Counted from the stretch's first letter, positions 53,637 to 62,514 are shown. The stretch: 64,000 nucleotides of DNA from Pseudomonas sp. WJP1 (GCF_028471945.1 NZ_CP110128.1:1538501-1602500), one strand, 5' to 3'. Notes: generated by a model from the sequence alone, not told the origin. Made by a program: numbers and translations.

Positions 53637-53654
53637 CAGCGTTTCCGCTGTTTC
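53637..53654 (+). terminator. Short stem-loop after the orphan small frame
   Basis: CAGCG (53637-53641), loop TTTC, CGCTG (53646-53650), followed by TTTC. The stem is only five pairs but starts two bases after the stop codon of the small frame. Confidence 0.35.
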
Positions 53655-53741
53655 AATCCTGCCTGCAAATACGCCCGCAAAAAAACTACTGAATTTCAGC
53701 TTCGGCTGAGTTGGCTTCTTGCCTGACTACAGGTGGTATTC

Positions 53742-54605
53742 ATGTTTGTCCTTTCGAAAAAATCCGCGCTCGCGGCGGCGTCCACGAGCCTGTTCGTCCT
53801 GCTGTGGAGCAGCGGGGCGATCTTCTCCAAGTGGGGGCTGGCCCACGCGTCACCCTTTGCCTTTCTGTTGATTCGCTTCGTCATCGCGTTGTGCGGCCTG
53901 GTGTTGTTGATGCCGTCGCTCAAGTTGAAGTTGCCCAGGGGCGGCAAGGCGATGCGGTATGCGATGGCCACCGGTTTGATGTTGCTGGGGGCGTATCAGA
54001 TTTTTTATCTGCTGGCGCTCGACCTCAAGGTCACGCCCGGTGTGATGGCGACCATCATGGGCGTGCAACCGATTCTCACGGTGGTGCTCATGGAGCGTCA
54101 GCGCTCAGCCAGCCGAATGTTCGGCCTGTCGCTGGGCTTGACCGGTTTGATCATGGTGGTCTACCAGGGCATCGGCCTGGCGGGCATGTCGCTGGCCGGG
54201 ATGCTCTTCGGCCTGCTGGCGCTGGCAAGCATGACCTTGGGTTCGATCATGCAGAAACGCATCACCGACAATCCCCTCGGCACGCTGCCGGTGCAGTACC
54301 TGGCGGGGCTGTTGCTCTGCGGGATCTTCGTGCCGTTCCAGCCCTTTCATTTCGAACACGGCAGCGGTTTCATCGTGCCCGTGTTGTGGATGGGGCTGGT
54401 GGTGTCGGTGCTGGCGACGTTGTTGCTGTACCGCTTGATCGCCCGGGGCAATCTGGTGAATGTCACCAGCCTGTTCTATCTGGTACCGGCCGTGACGGCC
54501 GTGATGGATTACCTGATTTTCGGCAACCGGCTGGCGATGCTGAGCATCCTCGGCATGTTGCTGATTATCGTCGGCCTGGTGTTCGTGTTCCGTAAAACCG
54601 CGTAA
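53742..54605 (+). CDS. EamA/DMT-family permease
   Basis: The 287-residue protein has ten predicted membrane helices in two EamA repeats, beginning SLFVLLWSSGAIFSKWGLAH and, in the second half, LLYRLIARGNLVNVTSLFYLVPAVTA, the typical positions. Substrates of DMT permeases include amino acids and other metabolites; this one cannot be predicted. ATG 53742 is preferred, with CAGGTGG upstream. A REP pair follows the stop. Confidence 0.88.
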   Translation: MFVLSKKSALAAASTSLFVLLWSSGAIFSKWGLAHASPFAFLLIRFVIALCGLVLLMPSLKLKLPRGGKAMRYAMATGLMLLGAYQIFYLLALDLKVTPGVMATIMGVQPILTVVLMERQRSASRMFGLSLGLTGLIMVVYQGIGLAGMSLAGMLFGLLALASMTLGSIMQKRITDNPLGTLPVQYLAGLLLCGIFVPFQPFHFEHGSGFIVPVLWMGLVVSVLATLLLYRLIARGNLVNVTSLFYLVPAVTAVMDYLIFGNRLAMLSILGMLLIIVGLVFVFRKTA

Positions 54606-54612
54606 ACCCCAT

Positions 54613-54708
54613 AGGAGCGAGCTTGCTCGCGATGGACGTCCAGACAGCGCGATCATTCAGGCAGCACGCGTTATCGTTCACGTCCATCGCGAGCGGGCTC
54701 GCTCCCAC
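54613..54708. repeat. REP-type inverted pair, slightly diverged
   Basis: Left arm 54613-54638 (AGGAGCGAGCTTGCTCGCGA, then TGGACG) and right arm 54681-54708 pair with mismatches at two or three positions. Located between the convergent ends of the EamA and LysR genes. Confidence 0.8.
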
Positions 54709-54726
54709 AGGGAATCGGGCTTCATT

Positions 54727-55665
54727 TCAGGCCTTCGCATGTTCGGCACGTACCGAGTTCATGAACGCCTGCATCGCCGACGACTGGATGCGATGGCGGC
54801 GGGTGATCAGCCCGTAGGGTGGCAAGCGTGCTTCGAACTTGATCGGCAGCACCGCCAGCAGGTCACGACCGGGATAATCCTCGACCACCGACACCGGCGT
54901 GACACCGAGCATATCGGTCTGCTGAATCAACGAGAGCAAGGTCATGATCGAGGTGGTTTCGACGATGCTGCTCGGAATATCGACCCGCGCATTGTGGAAC
55001 ACCTGGTTGATGATCGCGCGCATCGGGCTTGGCTGTTGTTGCAGCACCCAGGTCATGTTCTGCAGTTCTGCCCAACCCAGTTGCTTCTCTTGCGCCAGCG
55101 GATTTTGTGCACCGGCAATCACACACAGTTCTTCTTCACCCAGGCTGTCGAACAGCAGTTCTTCGGCCCGTGCTCCGGGTGGAATACGCCCCAGCACGAT
55201 GTCCAGTTGATCCTGCAACAGCGCCTGCACCAGCACGTCGCTGGTGTCGACCTGGATGCTCATGGACAGGCGTGGATGGCTTTGCTTCAAGGTCGCGATG
55301 GTGCGGGTCAACAACCCCGAGGCCAGCGCCGGAATCGCGCCAACGGCGACCCGCCCCAGGTTGCCCGATTGCAGGGCCACCAGTTCTTCGCGCATGCCGC
55401 TGAGTTCGGCGAAGACCATGCGGGCGTAGTAGATGACGGTTTCCCCGAACGGGGTCGAGCGCATGCCCCGCGGCAGGCGTTCAAAAAGCTCGACGCCGAG
55501 CAAATCCTCAGCCTCGTGCAGCATCTTGGTCGCTGCCGGTTGAGTCATGCCGATGTGGTCGGCGGCACGGCGCAACGAGCCGAACTCCTCCAGCGCCAGC
55601 ATCAGCCGTAGCTGGCGTAGTCGCAAACGACTGTGGATCACATTGGCATCAGGAATTCGGGACAT
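54727..55665 (-). CDS. LysR-family regulator of the sugar-acid cluster
   Basis: The 312-residue protein has a winged helix (about 12-72; LMLALEEFGSLRRAADHIGM, then TQPAATKMLHEAEDLLG) and an effector domain (about 95-300). The form of the HTH fits the GbpR/CbbR-like branch whose members sense sugars and organic acids. It is the last gene of the minus-strand run TctC-TctB-TctA-LysR. A 15-bp motif repeated in this cluster is its likely binding site. ATG 55665 begins MSRIPDANVIHS. Confidence 0.88.
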   Translation of the reverse strand: MSRIPDANVIHSRLRLRQLRLMLALEEFGSLRRAADHIGMTQPAATKMLHEAEDLLGVELFERLPRGMRSTPFGETVIYYARMVFAELSGMREELVALQSGNLGRVAVGAIPALASGLLTRTIATLKQSHPRLSMSIQVDTSDVLVQALLQDQLDIVLGRIPPGARAEELLFDSLGEEELCVIAGAQNPLAQEKQLGWAELQNMTWVLQQQPSPMRAIINQVFHNARVDIPSSIVETTSIMTLLSLIQQTDMLGVTPVSVVEDYPGRDLLAVLPIKFEARLPPYGLITRRHRIQSSAMQAFMNSVRAEHAKA

Positions 55666-55734
55666 GGGCCGTACTCGCAATCAAGACTGCGGCAAGCCTG
55701 ACAACAAATGCCAGGCGTTGCCAGCATTGCTGTG

Positions 55735-57264
55735 TCACAGCACCGATTTAGGCTTGGCGACCGGGGCTTTGCGCAGGCCGATCAGGGTTTGCAGCGCCTT
55801 GGAAATCAACGGCCAGAACAGCATCAGCAGCGCCGCCGTGGTCAGGCCGCCCACCAATGGGTTGGACCAGAAGATTCCCAGGTGCCCGTCAGAGAACAGC
55901 ATTGACTGGCGAAACGCATCTTCGGCCTTGTCGCCCAGTACCGCCGCCAGTACCAGCGGTGCAATTGGGTAGCCCAGCTTCTTGAACAAATAACCCAACG
56001 CGCCGAAACCGAGCATCAGCACCACGTCGAAGAACGAGTTGTGCACCGAGTAGGCACCGATGGCGCAGACCATGATGATAATCGGCGCGATGATCGAGAA
56101 CGGAATGCGCAGGATCGAGGCGAACAGCGGCACGGTGGCCAACACCACGATCAGGCTCACCACGTTGCCCAGGTACATGCTGGCGATCAGGCCCCAGACG
56201 AAGTCATGCTGCTCGACGAACAGCGTTGGCCCCGGGTGCAGGCCCCAGATCATCAAGCCGCCGAGCATCACCGCTGCAGTGGCCGAACCGGGAATGCCGA
56301 GGGTCAACATCGGTAGCAAGGCGCTGGTGCCGGCCGCGTGGTCGGCGGTTTCCGGGGCGATGACGCCTTCGAGTTCACCCTTGCCAAAGTTGTCGCGGTT
56401 CTTCGAAAAACGCCGCGCCAGGCTGTAGCTCATGAACGATGCAGCGGTCGGGCCGCCCGGCGTAATGCCCATCCAACAACCGACCAGGGTGCTGCGCATG
56501 ATGGTCCACCAGTAGCGCGGCAGTTTGGCCCAGGTGCGCAGGATCACCATCGGTGTGATGCGCGCATGTTCGCCACGGAACACCAGGCCTTCTTCCACGG
56601 TGCAGAGGATTTCGCCGATGCCGAACAGGCCGATCACCGCGACTTCGAAGCTGATGCCGGTCATCAGGATCGGCTGGTCAAAGGTCAGGCGCAGGTTGCC
56701 GGACACGGTGTCCATGCCGACCGCCGCCATGGCGAAACCGATCATCATCGCCACCACGGTTTTCAGCGGCGGGTTCTTGCTCATGCCGATGAAGGTGCAG
56801 AACGCCAACAGGTACACCGCAAAGAACTCCGGTGAACTGAATGACATGGCGAATGCAGCGATTTTCGTCGACAGGAAGGTCAGCAACAACACCCCGGCCA
56901 GTGCCCCCAGCAACGCCGAACTGAACGCTGCAGTCAGGGCTTCGGCGGCGCGACCTTCGCGGGCCATCGGGTAGCCATCGAACGTCGTCGCCACTGATGA
57001 GGGCTCACCGGGGATGTTGAACAGGATCGAGGTGATCGAGCCGCCAAACAGCGCGCCCCAATACATGCACGACAGCAGGATGATCGCCGACACGGGCGAC
57101 ATGGTGAACGTCAGCGGCAACAACAGTGCCACGCCATTGGGGGCGCCGAGGCCGGGCAACACGCCGACCAGGATGCCCAGCAGCACGCCGATCACCATCA
57201 GGCCGATGTGGCCCGGGGTCAGGATCAGGTTCATGCCTTGCAACAGGGAATCGAATTCGCTCAT
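55735..57264 (-). CDS. Second TctA-type large membrane subunit
   Basis: The 509-residue permease has GVLPGLGAPNGVALLLP, NIPGEPSSVATTFDGYPMAR, GITPGGPTAASFMSYSLARR and LGIPGSATAAVMLGGLMIWG, all the TctA signatures. It resembles TctA at 2272-3786 throughout but is clearly diverged, so the substrate is probably different. Translation is coupled to TctB through an ATGA overlap. It is followed by the LysR gene 69 bases later. Confidence 0.93.
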   Translation of the reverse strand: MSEFDSLLQGMNLILTPGHIGLMVIGVLLGILVGVLPGLGAPNGVALLLPLTFTMSPVSAIILLSCMYWGALFGGSITSILFNIPGEPSSVATTFDGYPMAREGRAAEALTAAFSSALLGALAGVLLLTFLSTKIAAFAMSFSSPEFFAVYLLAFCTFIGMSKNPPLKTVVAMMIGFAMAAVGMDTVSGNLRLTFDQPILMTGISFEVAVIGLFGIGEILCTVEEGLVFRGEHARITPMVILRTWAKLPRYWWTIMRSTLVGCWMGITPGGPTAASFMSYSLARRFSKNRDNFGKGELEGVIAPETADHAAGTSALLPMLTLGIPGSATAAVMLGGLMIWGLHPGPTLFVEQHDFVWGLIASMYLGNVVSLIVVLATVPLFASILRIPFSIIAPIIIMVCAIGAYSVHNSFFDVVLMLGFGALGYLFKKLGYPIAPLVLAAVLGDKAEDAFRQSMLFSDGHLGIFWSNPLVGGLTTAALLMLFWPLISKALQTLIGLRKAPVAKPKSVL

Positions 57265-57794
57265 TTGAAATTTCTCCCGACCAGGGTAATCCAGTCGCCC
57301 AACGGGCCGGCATCCAGCGGGACCTTGAACCACAGCGCGAAAATCAGGTAGCTGGCCAGGACCGCGCCGAGGGATACCGTGGCGATCATCCATTTGCCGT
57401 AAGGCCTGGCGCGGACCTTGTCACGCCACATGAACCAGGCGATGAAGCACGCCGAGGCGACGTAGATGCCGGTCAACGGCATGGCCGCGACGAACAGCGC
57501 AATCGGGATGAACACCGACAGCACTTGCCTGAACGCACCGCGACTGACAAAGGCAATGCTCAGCGCTTGCCAGCGCACCACGGTCAACACGCCGTTGGCC
57601 AGGCTCGCGGCGCAGAGCATCAGGCCGATGTAGAAGGGGAAGTAACCCGGCTCGGGGCCGGCGTCACCCCAGCCGATACCTTGTTCGACGCTGCCGAACA
57701 TCACCACCACGCCAATCAGCGCGGTGAAGAGTGTCAGGCCGAGTTCGACCCAACGGGTGCCGACCAGCGCGGGTGAATCCGAAGAATGGGACAT
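57261..57794 (-). CDS. Second TctB-type small membrane subunit
   Basis: The 177-residue protein has four hydrophobic segments and the N-terminal feature GWGDAGPEPGYFPFYIGLML, the conserved GPGxFP loop of TctB. It ends inside the start codon of the TctA gene (57261-57264). Same orientation and order (C-B-A) as the first transporter in this window. Confidence 0.9.
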   Translation of the reverse strand: MSHSSDSPALVGTRWVELGLTLFTALIGVVVMFGSVEQGIGWGDAGPEPGYFPFYIGLMLCAASLANGVLTVVRWQALSIAFVSRGAFRQVLSVFIPIALFVAAMPLTGIYVASACFIAWFMWRDKVRARPYGKWMIATVSLGAVLASYLIFALWFKVPLDAGPLGDWITLVGRNFK

Positions 57795-57848
57795 GCAGAC
57801 ACCTCCAGCAGATGACGGCCGCCCGCAGGCGGGGCGGCCGCGACAACG

Positions 57849-58862
57849 TCAGTTCTTCAACCAGCCGGCTTCCTTGAAGACCGGGGTGACGCGGGCGGTG
57901 TCTTTTTCGATGTAGGCGGTCAGCGGCTCACCTTCAAGGAAGGTTGGCACCAGGGCGTTCTGCTTGACGTAGGCCTTGAACTCAGGGGTTTCAGTGACTT
58001 TGCGCATCAGCTCGACATAGAACGCGCGTTGCTCGGCGGAAATGTCGCCGGGCATGAACACGGTGCGTGGGAAGCGGTATTGATCGATGCCCAGGCCTTG
58101 TTCATGGCAGGTCGGCACGTCGGCCCAGGATTTGTCACCGGCGACTTTGTCGGTGTAGCTCATGCGCTCCTTGCTGAAAACGCAGAGCGGTTCGACCTGA
58201 TCGCCACGCCATTGGCTGATGCTTTCGCTGGGGTTGTTGACGTTGGCGGCGATGTGTTTGCCGGCCAGCTGGGTGGCCGCTTCGCTGCCGCTCTTGAACG
58301 GGATGTACACCAGTTTGCTGTTGGTGGTCTGGTTCAGCAGCAGGGTCAGGGTCTGGTCGACATCCTTGGACTGGCTGCCCCCCATGCGCAGGTTCGACGG
58401 GTCGGCCTTGACCGCTTCGTAGAAGCTTTTCGCATCCTTCCACGGTGCGCCTTTGTAGCTCCAGAGAATGAAGTCATCCTCGGCCACGGCGGCAATCGGC
58501 GTCAGCTCCTGCCATTGATAGCCGAGCTTGGACACCAGCGGCAACAGGTAGATGTTGTTGGTGCCGATCACCAGTTTCTCGGCATCGCCCTTGTTCATCT
58601 TCATGTCGAGAAAGGCTTCGGCACCATTGCCGCCGCCCTTGTTGAGGACGATGGTATTGACGTCGAGCAACTTGTGCGTGGTGATGATCGACTGGATCAG
58701 GCGACCAAGCTGGTCGGTACCGCCACCGGGGCCACCGGCGACAACGATTTCGACGTTCTTGTCCGGTTGCCAGGCGTGGGCCAGGGCGGGAAGGGCGCCA
58801 GCGGCGACCAGGGTGCAGCCAAGAAACAGACGGGATGTGCGACGGACGAATGCATTTCGCAT
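57849..58862 (-). CDS. Second TctC/Bug-type periplasmic binding protein
   Basis: The 337-residue protein has a signal peptide (RRTSRLFLGCTLVAAGALPALAHA) and the Bug-fold loops VVAGGPGGGTDQLGRLIQ and MGGSQSKDVDQTLTLL. The first loop has the aspartate-poor GGPGGGTD form common in binders of sugar acids and other carboxylates. It is divergent from the MFS permease gene. Its leader has an A-rich tract next to the ribosome-binding site. Confidence 0.9.
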   Translation of the reverse strand: MRNAFVRRTSRLFLGCTLVAAGALPALAHAWQPDKNVEIVVAGGPGGGTDQLGRLIQSIITTHKLLDVNTIVLNKGGGNGAEAFLDMKMNKGDAEKLVIGTNNIYLLPLVSKLGYQWQELTPIAAVAEDDFILWSYKGAPWKDAKSFYEAVKADPSNLRMGGSQSKDVDQTLTLLLNQTTNSKLVYIPFKSGSEAATQLAGKHIAANVNNPSESISQWRGDQVEPLCVFSKERMSYTDKVAGDKSWADVPTCHEQGLGIDQYRFPRTVFMPGDISAEQRAFYVELMRKVTETPEFKAYVKQNALVPTFLEGEPLTAYIEKDTARVTPVFKEAGWLKN

Positions 58863-58876
58863 GATGGAAGAGCCTC

Positions 58877-58892
58877 GTTTTTGTAGTTGTTA
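58877..58892 (-). promoter_or_regulatory. A-rich tract in the second TctC leader, possible Hfq/Crc site
   Basis: On the mRNA strand: TAACAACTACAAAAACG, beginning about 30 bases before the start codon and just before GAGG-type ribosome-binding sequence. It contains 7-of-8 matches to AAnAAnAA. Confidence 0.35.
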
Positions 58893-58983
58893 TGAGTGAC
58901 TTGTTGGCGTTCGAAAGCTGCAAGCCTGGCCAGAGTGTGGGAAGGCGCCGCCGCCGCGTCTAGTCAAAACAATACATACACCG

Positions 58984-58998
58984 ATAGCCTGGGGTTAT
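58984..58998 (-). promoter_or_regulatory. 15-bp cluster motif, copy 1
   Basis: Reads ATAACCCCAGGCTAT on the minus strand. The ends ATA and TAT form the partial dyad and spacing expected of a LysR box. About 120 bases upstream of the TctC-type gene. Confidence 0.6.
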
Positions 58999-59075
58999 AG
59001 CGCGGCAAACGAAGCAGGATTTCCTACAAAAAAATGTATGCCTGCGTTGAAAGCTCATTGAAAGCACGGCATGCC

Positions 59076-59090
59076 ATAACCCGAAGCTAT
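59076..59090 (+). promoter_or_regulatory. 15-bp cluster motif, copy 2
   Basis: Reads ATAACCCGAAGCTAT on the plus strand, 13 of 15 identical to copy 1, in the opposite orientation. It lies about 117 bases upstream of the MFS start codon, so copies 1 and 2 are placed symmetrically between the divergent genes. Confidence 0.6.
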
Positions 59091-59180
59091 CACCTGATTT
59101 CAAGTTTTGATTAGACGGTTATCACCGGGCCTTCGATAGTGCCCACACAGGTCGCCACGACGCGACGCGCTTGCAACCAC

Positions 59181-59188
59181 AACAATAA
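59181..59188 (+). promoter_or_regulatory. AAnAAnAA tract at the MFS ribosome-binding site, candidate Hfq/Crc site
   Basis: AACAATAA is an exact match, followed by AAAA and then CGAGG before ATG 59207. The whole A-rich run spans 59181-59192. Confidence 0.5.
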
Positions 59189-59206
59189 AAAATCGAGGTA
59201 CGCACC

Positions 59207-60547
59207 ATGGCTCGTCCCAGTGCTTCCCTGCATCTGCCTGGCGCAGGTGCTGCGACCGCCGAAGCGGCAATGCCACAAGCGGGTACTGCCAAGGCCAGCA
59301 ATGTGCGTTGGCGGATCTTCGCGATCATCTTTGCGCTGACCATGGTCAACCTGATCGATCGGGTCTCGCTGTCCATCGCCATGCCGACCATCGCCCATGA
59401 GTTTTCCCTCACTCCGAGCATGCAGGGCTTGATCCTCAGCAGCTTCTTCTGGGCCTACGCGCTGTTGCAGATTCCCGGCGGCTGGTTGATCGACCGCTTC
59501 GGACCGCATCGGGTCATCAGCTGGTCCACCGGGTTGTGGGGCACGTTCCAGGTGCTGGCGGCGTTCGCCACCGGCGGCCTGTCGTTGTTGTTTGCCCGCG
59601 TGGCCTTGGGGGCCTCGGAAGCGCCGCTGTTTCCGTCCGGCGGCAAGCTGATCTCTTCGTGGCTGGCGCCCAGCGAACGCAGTCGCGGAGCGGTGTTGAT
59701 GGACAGCGGGAGCCCGTTGGGCGTGGCGCTCGGTGGGTTGATTATTGCCTACCTGATTGCTTCGCTGGACTCCTGGCGCCTGGCCTTCGTGATCGCCGGT
59801 GTGGCGACCCTGTTGCTGGCCTGGCTGGCGCGGCGTTATCTGCGTGATGACCCGACCAGTCACCCGCAGGTCAATGCCCTGGAGCTGGCAAAGATCAACG
59901 CCGGGCGCGCCACGCCGGCCGCCGAAGCCGCCCGGGCACCGGTCAAGGGCCTGGGCATCGCCGCCCGTTCCCTGAGCGGGTTGCTGATCGGTCGTGCCAG
60001 TTGGGCGATGGTGTATTTCGGCCTGCTCACCTGGGGGCCGAGCTATCTGGCGCAAGCCCGGGGGTTTGATATCAAGGGCATTGGTGCGGCGACCTTCGTG
60101 ATTTTCGTCTGCGGCGCACTGGGTTCGTTGACCGGTGGTTTCCTTTGCGACGGCTTGATCCGCAAGGGCGTGCGTCGCGGGGTGGCGGTCAAGAGCCTGC
60201 TGGCGTTTTCCGGCCTGGTGGCCCTCGGCGCGTTCCTGCTGCTGCCGACCCTGAGCGATCCTTTTGCGGCCGTGGCGCTGTTGGCCATGACCGCGTTTTT
60301 CCTGATGTGGGGCAGCCTCTACTGGAGCTTCCCGGCGTTGCTGGCGGCGCCGGCGCGGGTCGGTTTGATCGGCGGTGTGATGAACATGGCCGGCAGCACC
60401 GGCGGTATCGCGGTGCCGATCCTGGTGGGGGTGATCCTGCAAATGAGCGGTGGCTTCGCCCCTGTGCTCGGGTTCTTTGCCGCGTGCTCGGCAGTGTTTG
60501 TACTGGCGACTTTGTTTATCAGTCTCGACGAGGTGCGTTATGGCTGA
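59207..60547 (+). CDS. ACS-family MFS permease of the sugar-acid cluster
   Basis: The 446-residue major facilitator has twelve helices after a hydrophilic N-terminal tail of about 35 residues. NLIDRVSLSIAMPTIAHEF in helix 1 and IPGGWLIDRFGPHRVI in loop 2-3 are typical of the anion:cation symporter (ACS) family, which carries glucarate, galactonate, hexuronates and phthalate. It starts the plus-strand catabolic operon and overlaps the amidohydrolase gene by eight bases. ATG 59207 has CGAGG upstream. Confidence 0.9.
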   Translation: MARPSASLHLPGAGAATAEAAMPQAGTAKASNVRWRIFAIIFALTMVNLIDRVSLSIAMPTIAHEFSLTPSMQGLILSSFFWAYALLQIPGGWLIDRFGPHRVISWSTGLWGTFQVLAAFATGGLSLLFARVALGASEAPLFPSGGKLISSWLAPSERSRGAVLMDSGSPLGVALGGLIIAYLIASLDSWRLAFVIAGVATLLLAWLARRYLRDDPTSHPQVNALELAKINAGRATPAAEAARAPVKGLGIAARSLSGLLIGRASWAMVYFGLLTWGPSYLAQARGFDIKGIGAATFVIFVCGALGSLTGGFLCDGLIRKGVRRGVAVKSLLAFSGLVALGAFLLLPTLSDPFAAVALLAMTAFFLMWGSLYWSFPALLAAPARVGLIGGVMNMAGSTGGIAVPILVGVILQMSGGFAPVLGFFAACSAVFVLATLFISLDEVRYG

Positions 60548-61496
60548 GCGTTGGAATGGACCGATCATCGATGCCCATCATCACTTCTGGGACCCCTCGA
60601 TCAATGACCATCCGTGGCTGGCACCCGACGCCAATATTGCGTTTCGCTACGGCGATTACACCGCGATCAAGCGCCGCTATTTTCCCGAGGATTACTTCGC
60701 CGATGCCGGTGAGCATCGGGTGGTGCAAACGGTATACGTCGAGACCGAATGGAACCCCCAGGACCCGATTGGCGAAACCCGGTTCATCGAGCAACTGGCT
60801 GCCCGTTACGGGGTGCCCAATGCGATCGTCGCCCAAGCCTGGCTCGACCACCCGGACGCTATTGCTGTGCTCGCCGAGCAGGCCACCTACAAGTGCGTGC
60901 GCAGCGTGCGGCACAAGCCCGGCGGGCCGACGTCACCCGAACAGTTCGGACGGGTGCGCAGCCTGATGAGCGACGAGCACTGGCGGCGCAGTTACGCCGC
61001 GCTGGAGGGACTGGGCCTGCACTTTGATCTGCAGACCCCCTGGTGGAACCTGCCCGAGGCCGAACGGCTGGCCCGGGATTTCCCCGGCATCACCCTGATT
61101 CTCAATCACGCCGGGTTGCCCAACGACCGCAGTGCCGAAGGTTTGGCGGGGTGGCGAGCGGCGATGGCGCGGTTGGCGCAGTGGCCGAACGTGCAAGTCA
61201 AGATCTCCGGCCTGGGCCAGGCGGGCCGGGCGTGGCGCGCTATCGACAACGCCTGGATCGTGCGCGAAATCATCGCGATGTTCGGCACCAAGCGAGCGAT
61301 GTTCGCCAGCAACTTTCCGGTGGACAGCCTGTGTGGCTCGTTCGACGACATCTACAGCGGTTTCAAATTCATCGTCGCCGATCTGCCCATGGCCGATCAG
61401 GAGCGACTGTTCTACAGCAACGCGCAGCGAATCTATCGCTGCGAACCTTGCGCCATTGACCGGGCGCTGCCTGAATCCTTAAGGAGTGAAGCATGA
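60540..61496 (+). CDS. Amidohydrolase-family lactonase-like enzyme (COG3618 type)
   Basis: The 318-residue TIM-barrel hydrolase begins with metal motif IIDAHHHFWDPSINDHPWL (HxH), has ILNHAGLP with a late histidine, and MFASNFPVDSLCGSFDDIY with the catalytic aspartate region. This branch includes L-rhamnono- and L-fuconolactone hydrolases and 2-pyrone-4,6-dicarboxylate lactonase, so opening of a sugar-acid lactone is the likely job. ATG 60540 lies inside the MFS gene end, and its own stop overlaps the PdxA-family ATG. Confidence 0.87.
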   Translation: MAERWNGPIIDAHHHFWDPSINDHPWLAPDANIAFRYGDYTAIKRRYFPEDYFADAGEHRVVQTVYVETEWNPQDPIGETRFIEQLAARYGVPNAIVAQAWLDHPDAIAVLAEQATYKCVRSVRHKPGGPTSPEQFGRVRSLMSDEHWRRSYAALEGLGLHFDLQTPWWNLPEAERLARDFPGITLILNHAGLPNDRSAEGLAGWRAAMARLAQWPNVQVKISGLGQAGRAWRAIDNAWIVREIIAMFGTKRAMFASNFPVDSLCGSFDDIYSGFKFIVADLPMADQERLFYSNAQRIYRCEPCAIDRALPESLRSEA

Positions 61497-62497
61497 ACAA
61501 GACAACCATCGCGATGGTCCTGGGTGACCCGGCGGGCATCGGCCCGGAACTGATCGCGCGCTTGCTCGGCGAGCCCGATGTGCGCGGCCAGGCCAACGTG
61601 ATCCTGATTGCCGACGAAGCGGAAATGCGTCGTGGCATGCGCATCGCCGGGGTGGAGTTTCCATATCGCCGGGTGGAGTCGCTGGAGCAGCTGTCGTTCG
61701 TCGATGACACACCGTTGTTCTACGATTTTCGCGGCGACACCGTCGGTGAATTTCCCCGCAGCGAGGCCAGCGTCATTGGCGGTCGCTACAGCCTCGACAC
61801 CCTGGAAATCGCCCTGCGCCTGACCGAGTCCGGGACCACCGACGCGATATTGTTCGGGCCGTTGAACAAGACCTCGCTGCACATGGCCGGCATGGCCCAC
61901 AACGATGAGTTGCACTGGTTCGCCGAGCTGCTGGATTTCCACGGACCGTTCTGCGAGTTCAACGTGCTCGACAACCTCTGGACTTCACGGGTGACGTCTC
62001 ACGTGGCGTTGGCCGAGGTCTCGGGGCTGCTCAGCCAGGAACGGGTGGTGGAAGCGATTCAACTGATCGACACCGCGTTGAAGCGCAATGGCCTGGAGAA
62101 ACCAAGGATTGGCGTCTGCGGATTGAACCCGCACAACGGCGACAACGGCTCGTTTGGCCGCGAAGAGCTCGACATCATCGGCCCGGCGGTGCGCAAGGCC
62201 CAGGCACTGGGCATCGCGGCGGAAGGACCGTACCCGGGCGACACGATTTTCCTCAAGGTCCAGGGCGACGCCAGCGCCTTTGACGCGGTCGTCACGATGT
62301 ATCACGACCAGGGGCAGATCGCGATCAAGCTGATGGGCTTCTCCCGTGGCGTCACGGTGCAGGGCGGCTTGCCGATCCCGATCACCACCCCGGCCCATGG
62401 CACCGCATTCGACATCGCAGGGCAGGGCAAGGCCAACGTCGGTGCGACGCGCCAGGCGTTCGAGATTGCTTGCCGGATGGGTGGCAACAGCTACTGA
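61493..62497 (+). CDS. PdxA-family 4-phospho-hydroxyacid dehydrogenase
   Basis: The 334-residue protein has GDPAGIGPELIARLL, the metal and substrate segments GPLNKTSLHMAGMAHNDELH, VCGLNPHNGDNGSFG, TMYHDQGQIAIKLMGF and TTPAHGTAFDIAGQGKANVG, which match PdxA. Catabolic PdxA2 enzymes oxidise and decarboxylate 4-phospho-threonate or -erythronate; TphB of terephthalate breakdown is a relative. Context favours a catabolic role over vitamin B6 synthesis. A partner kinase is not in the window. ATGA overlap with the amidohydrolase. Confidence 0.88.
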   Translation: MNKTTIAMVLGDPAGIGPELIARLLGEPDVRGQANVILIADEAEMRRGMRIAGVEFPYRRVESLEQLSFVDDTPLFYDFRGDTVGEFPRSEASVIGGRYSLDTLEIALRLTESGTTDAILFGPLNKTSLHMAGMAHNDELHWFAELLDFHGPFCEFNVLDNLWTSRVTSHVALAEVSGLLSQERVVEAIQLIDTALKRNGLEKPRIGVCGLNPHNGDNGSFGREELDIIGPAVRKAQALGIAAEGPYPGDTIFLKVQGDASAFDAVVTMYHDQGQIAIKLMGFSRGVTVQGGLPIPITTPAHGTAFDIAGQGKANVGATRQAFEIACRMGGNSY

Positions 62498-62514
62498 TAA
62501 AACGCACAACCTCC

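Larger units (their letters stand above)
53289..53741. other. 453-bp gap between lpxO and the EamA gene: possible orphan transcription unit
   Basis: No database-style gene is obvious. It does contain a promoter candidate, a hairpin at the predicted transcript start, a small reading frame and a terminator-like stem-loop in the right order on the plus strand, plus a 14-bp perfect palindrome GCACACCGGTGTGC at 53583-53596. The parts are listed separately. Confidence 0.5.
58863..59206. promoter_or_regulatory. Divergent control region of the sugar-acid cluster (344 bp)
   Basis: No gene is present. It holds two copies of a 15-bp motif (58984-58998 and 59076-59090, opposite orientations), ATACAT at 58972-58977 and ATGTAT at 59034-59039 flanking the interval, and A-rich tracts before both divergent genes. 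Confidence 0.75.

Noticed and set aside
61493..62497. Calling the PdxA-family gene the biosynthetic pdxA
   Set aside because: It lies in a catabolic operon with transporters and sugar-acid enzymes, whereas biosynthetic pdxA is normally linked to ksgA/rsmA and surA.
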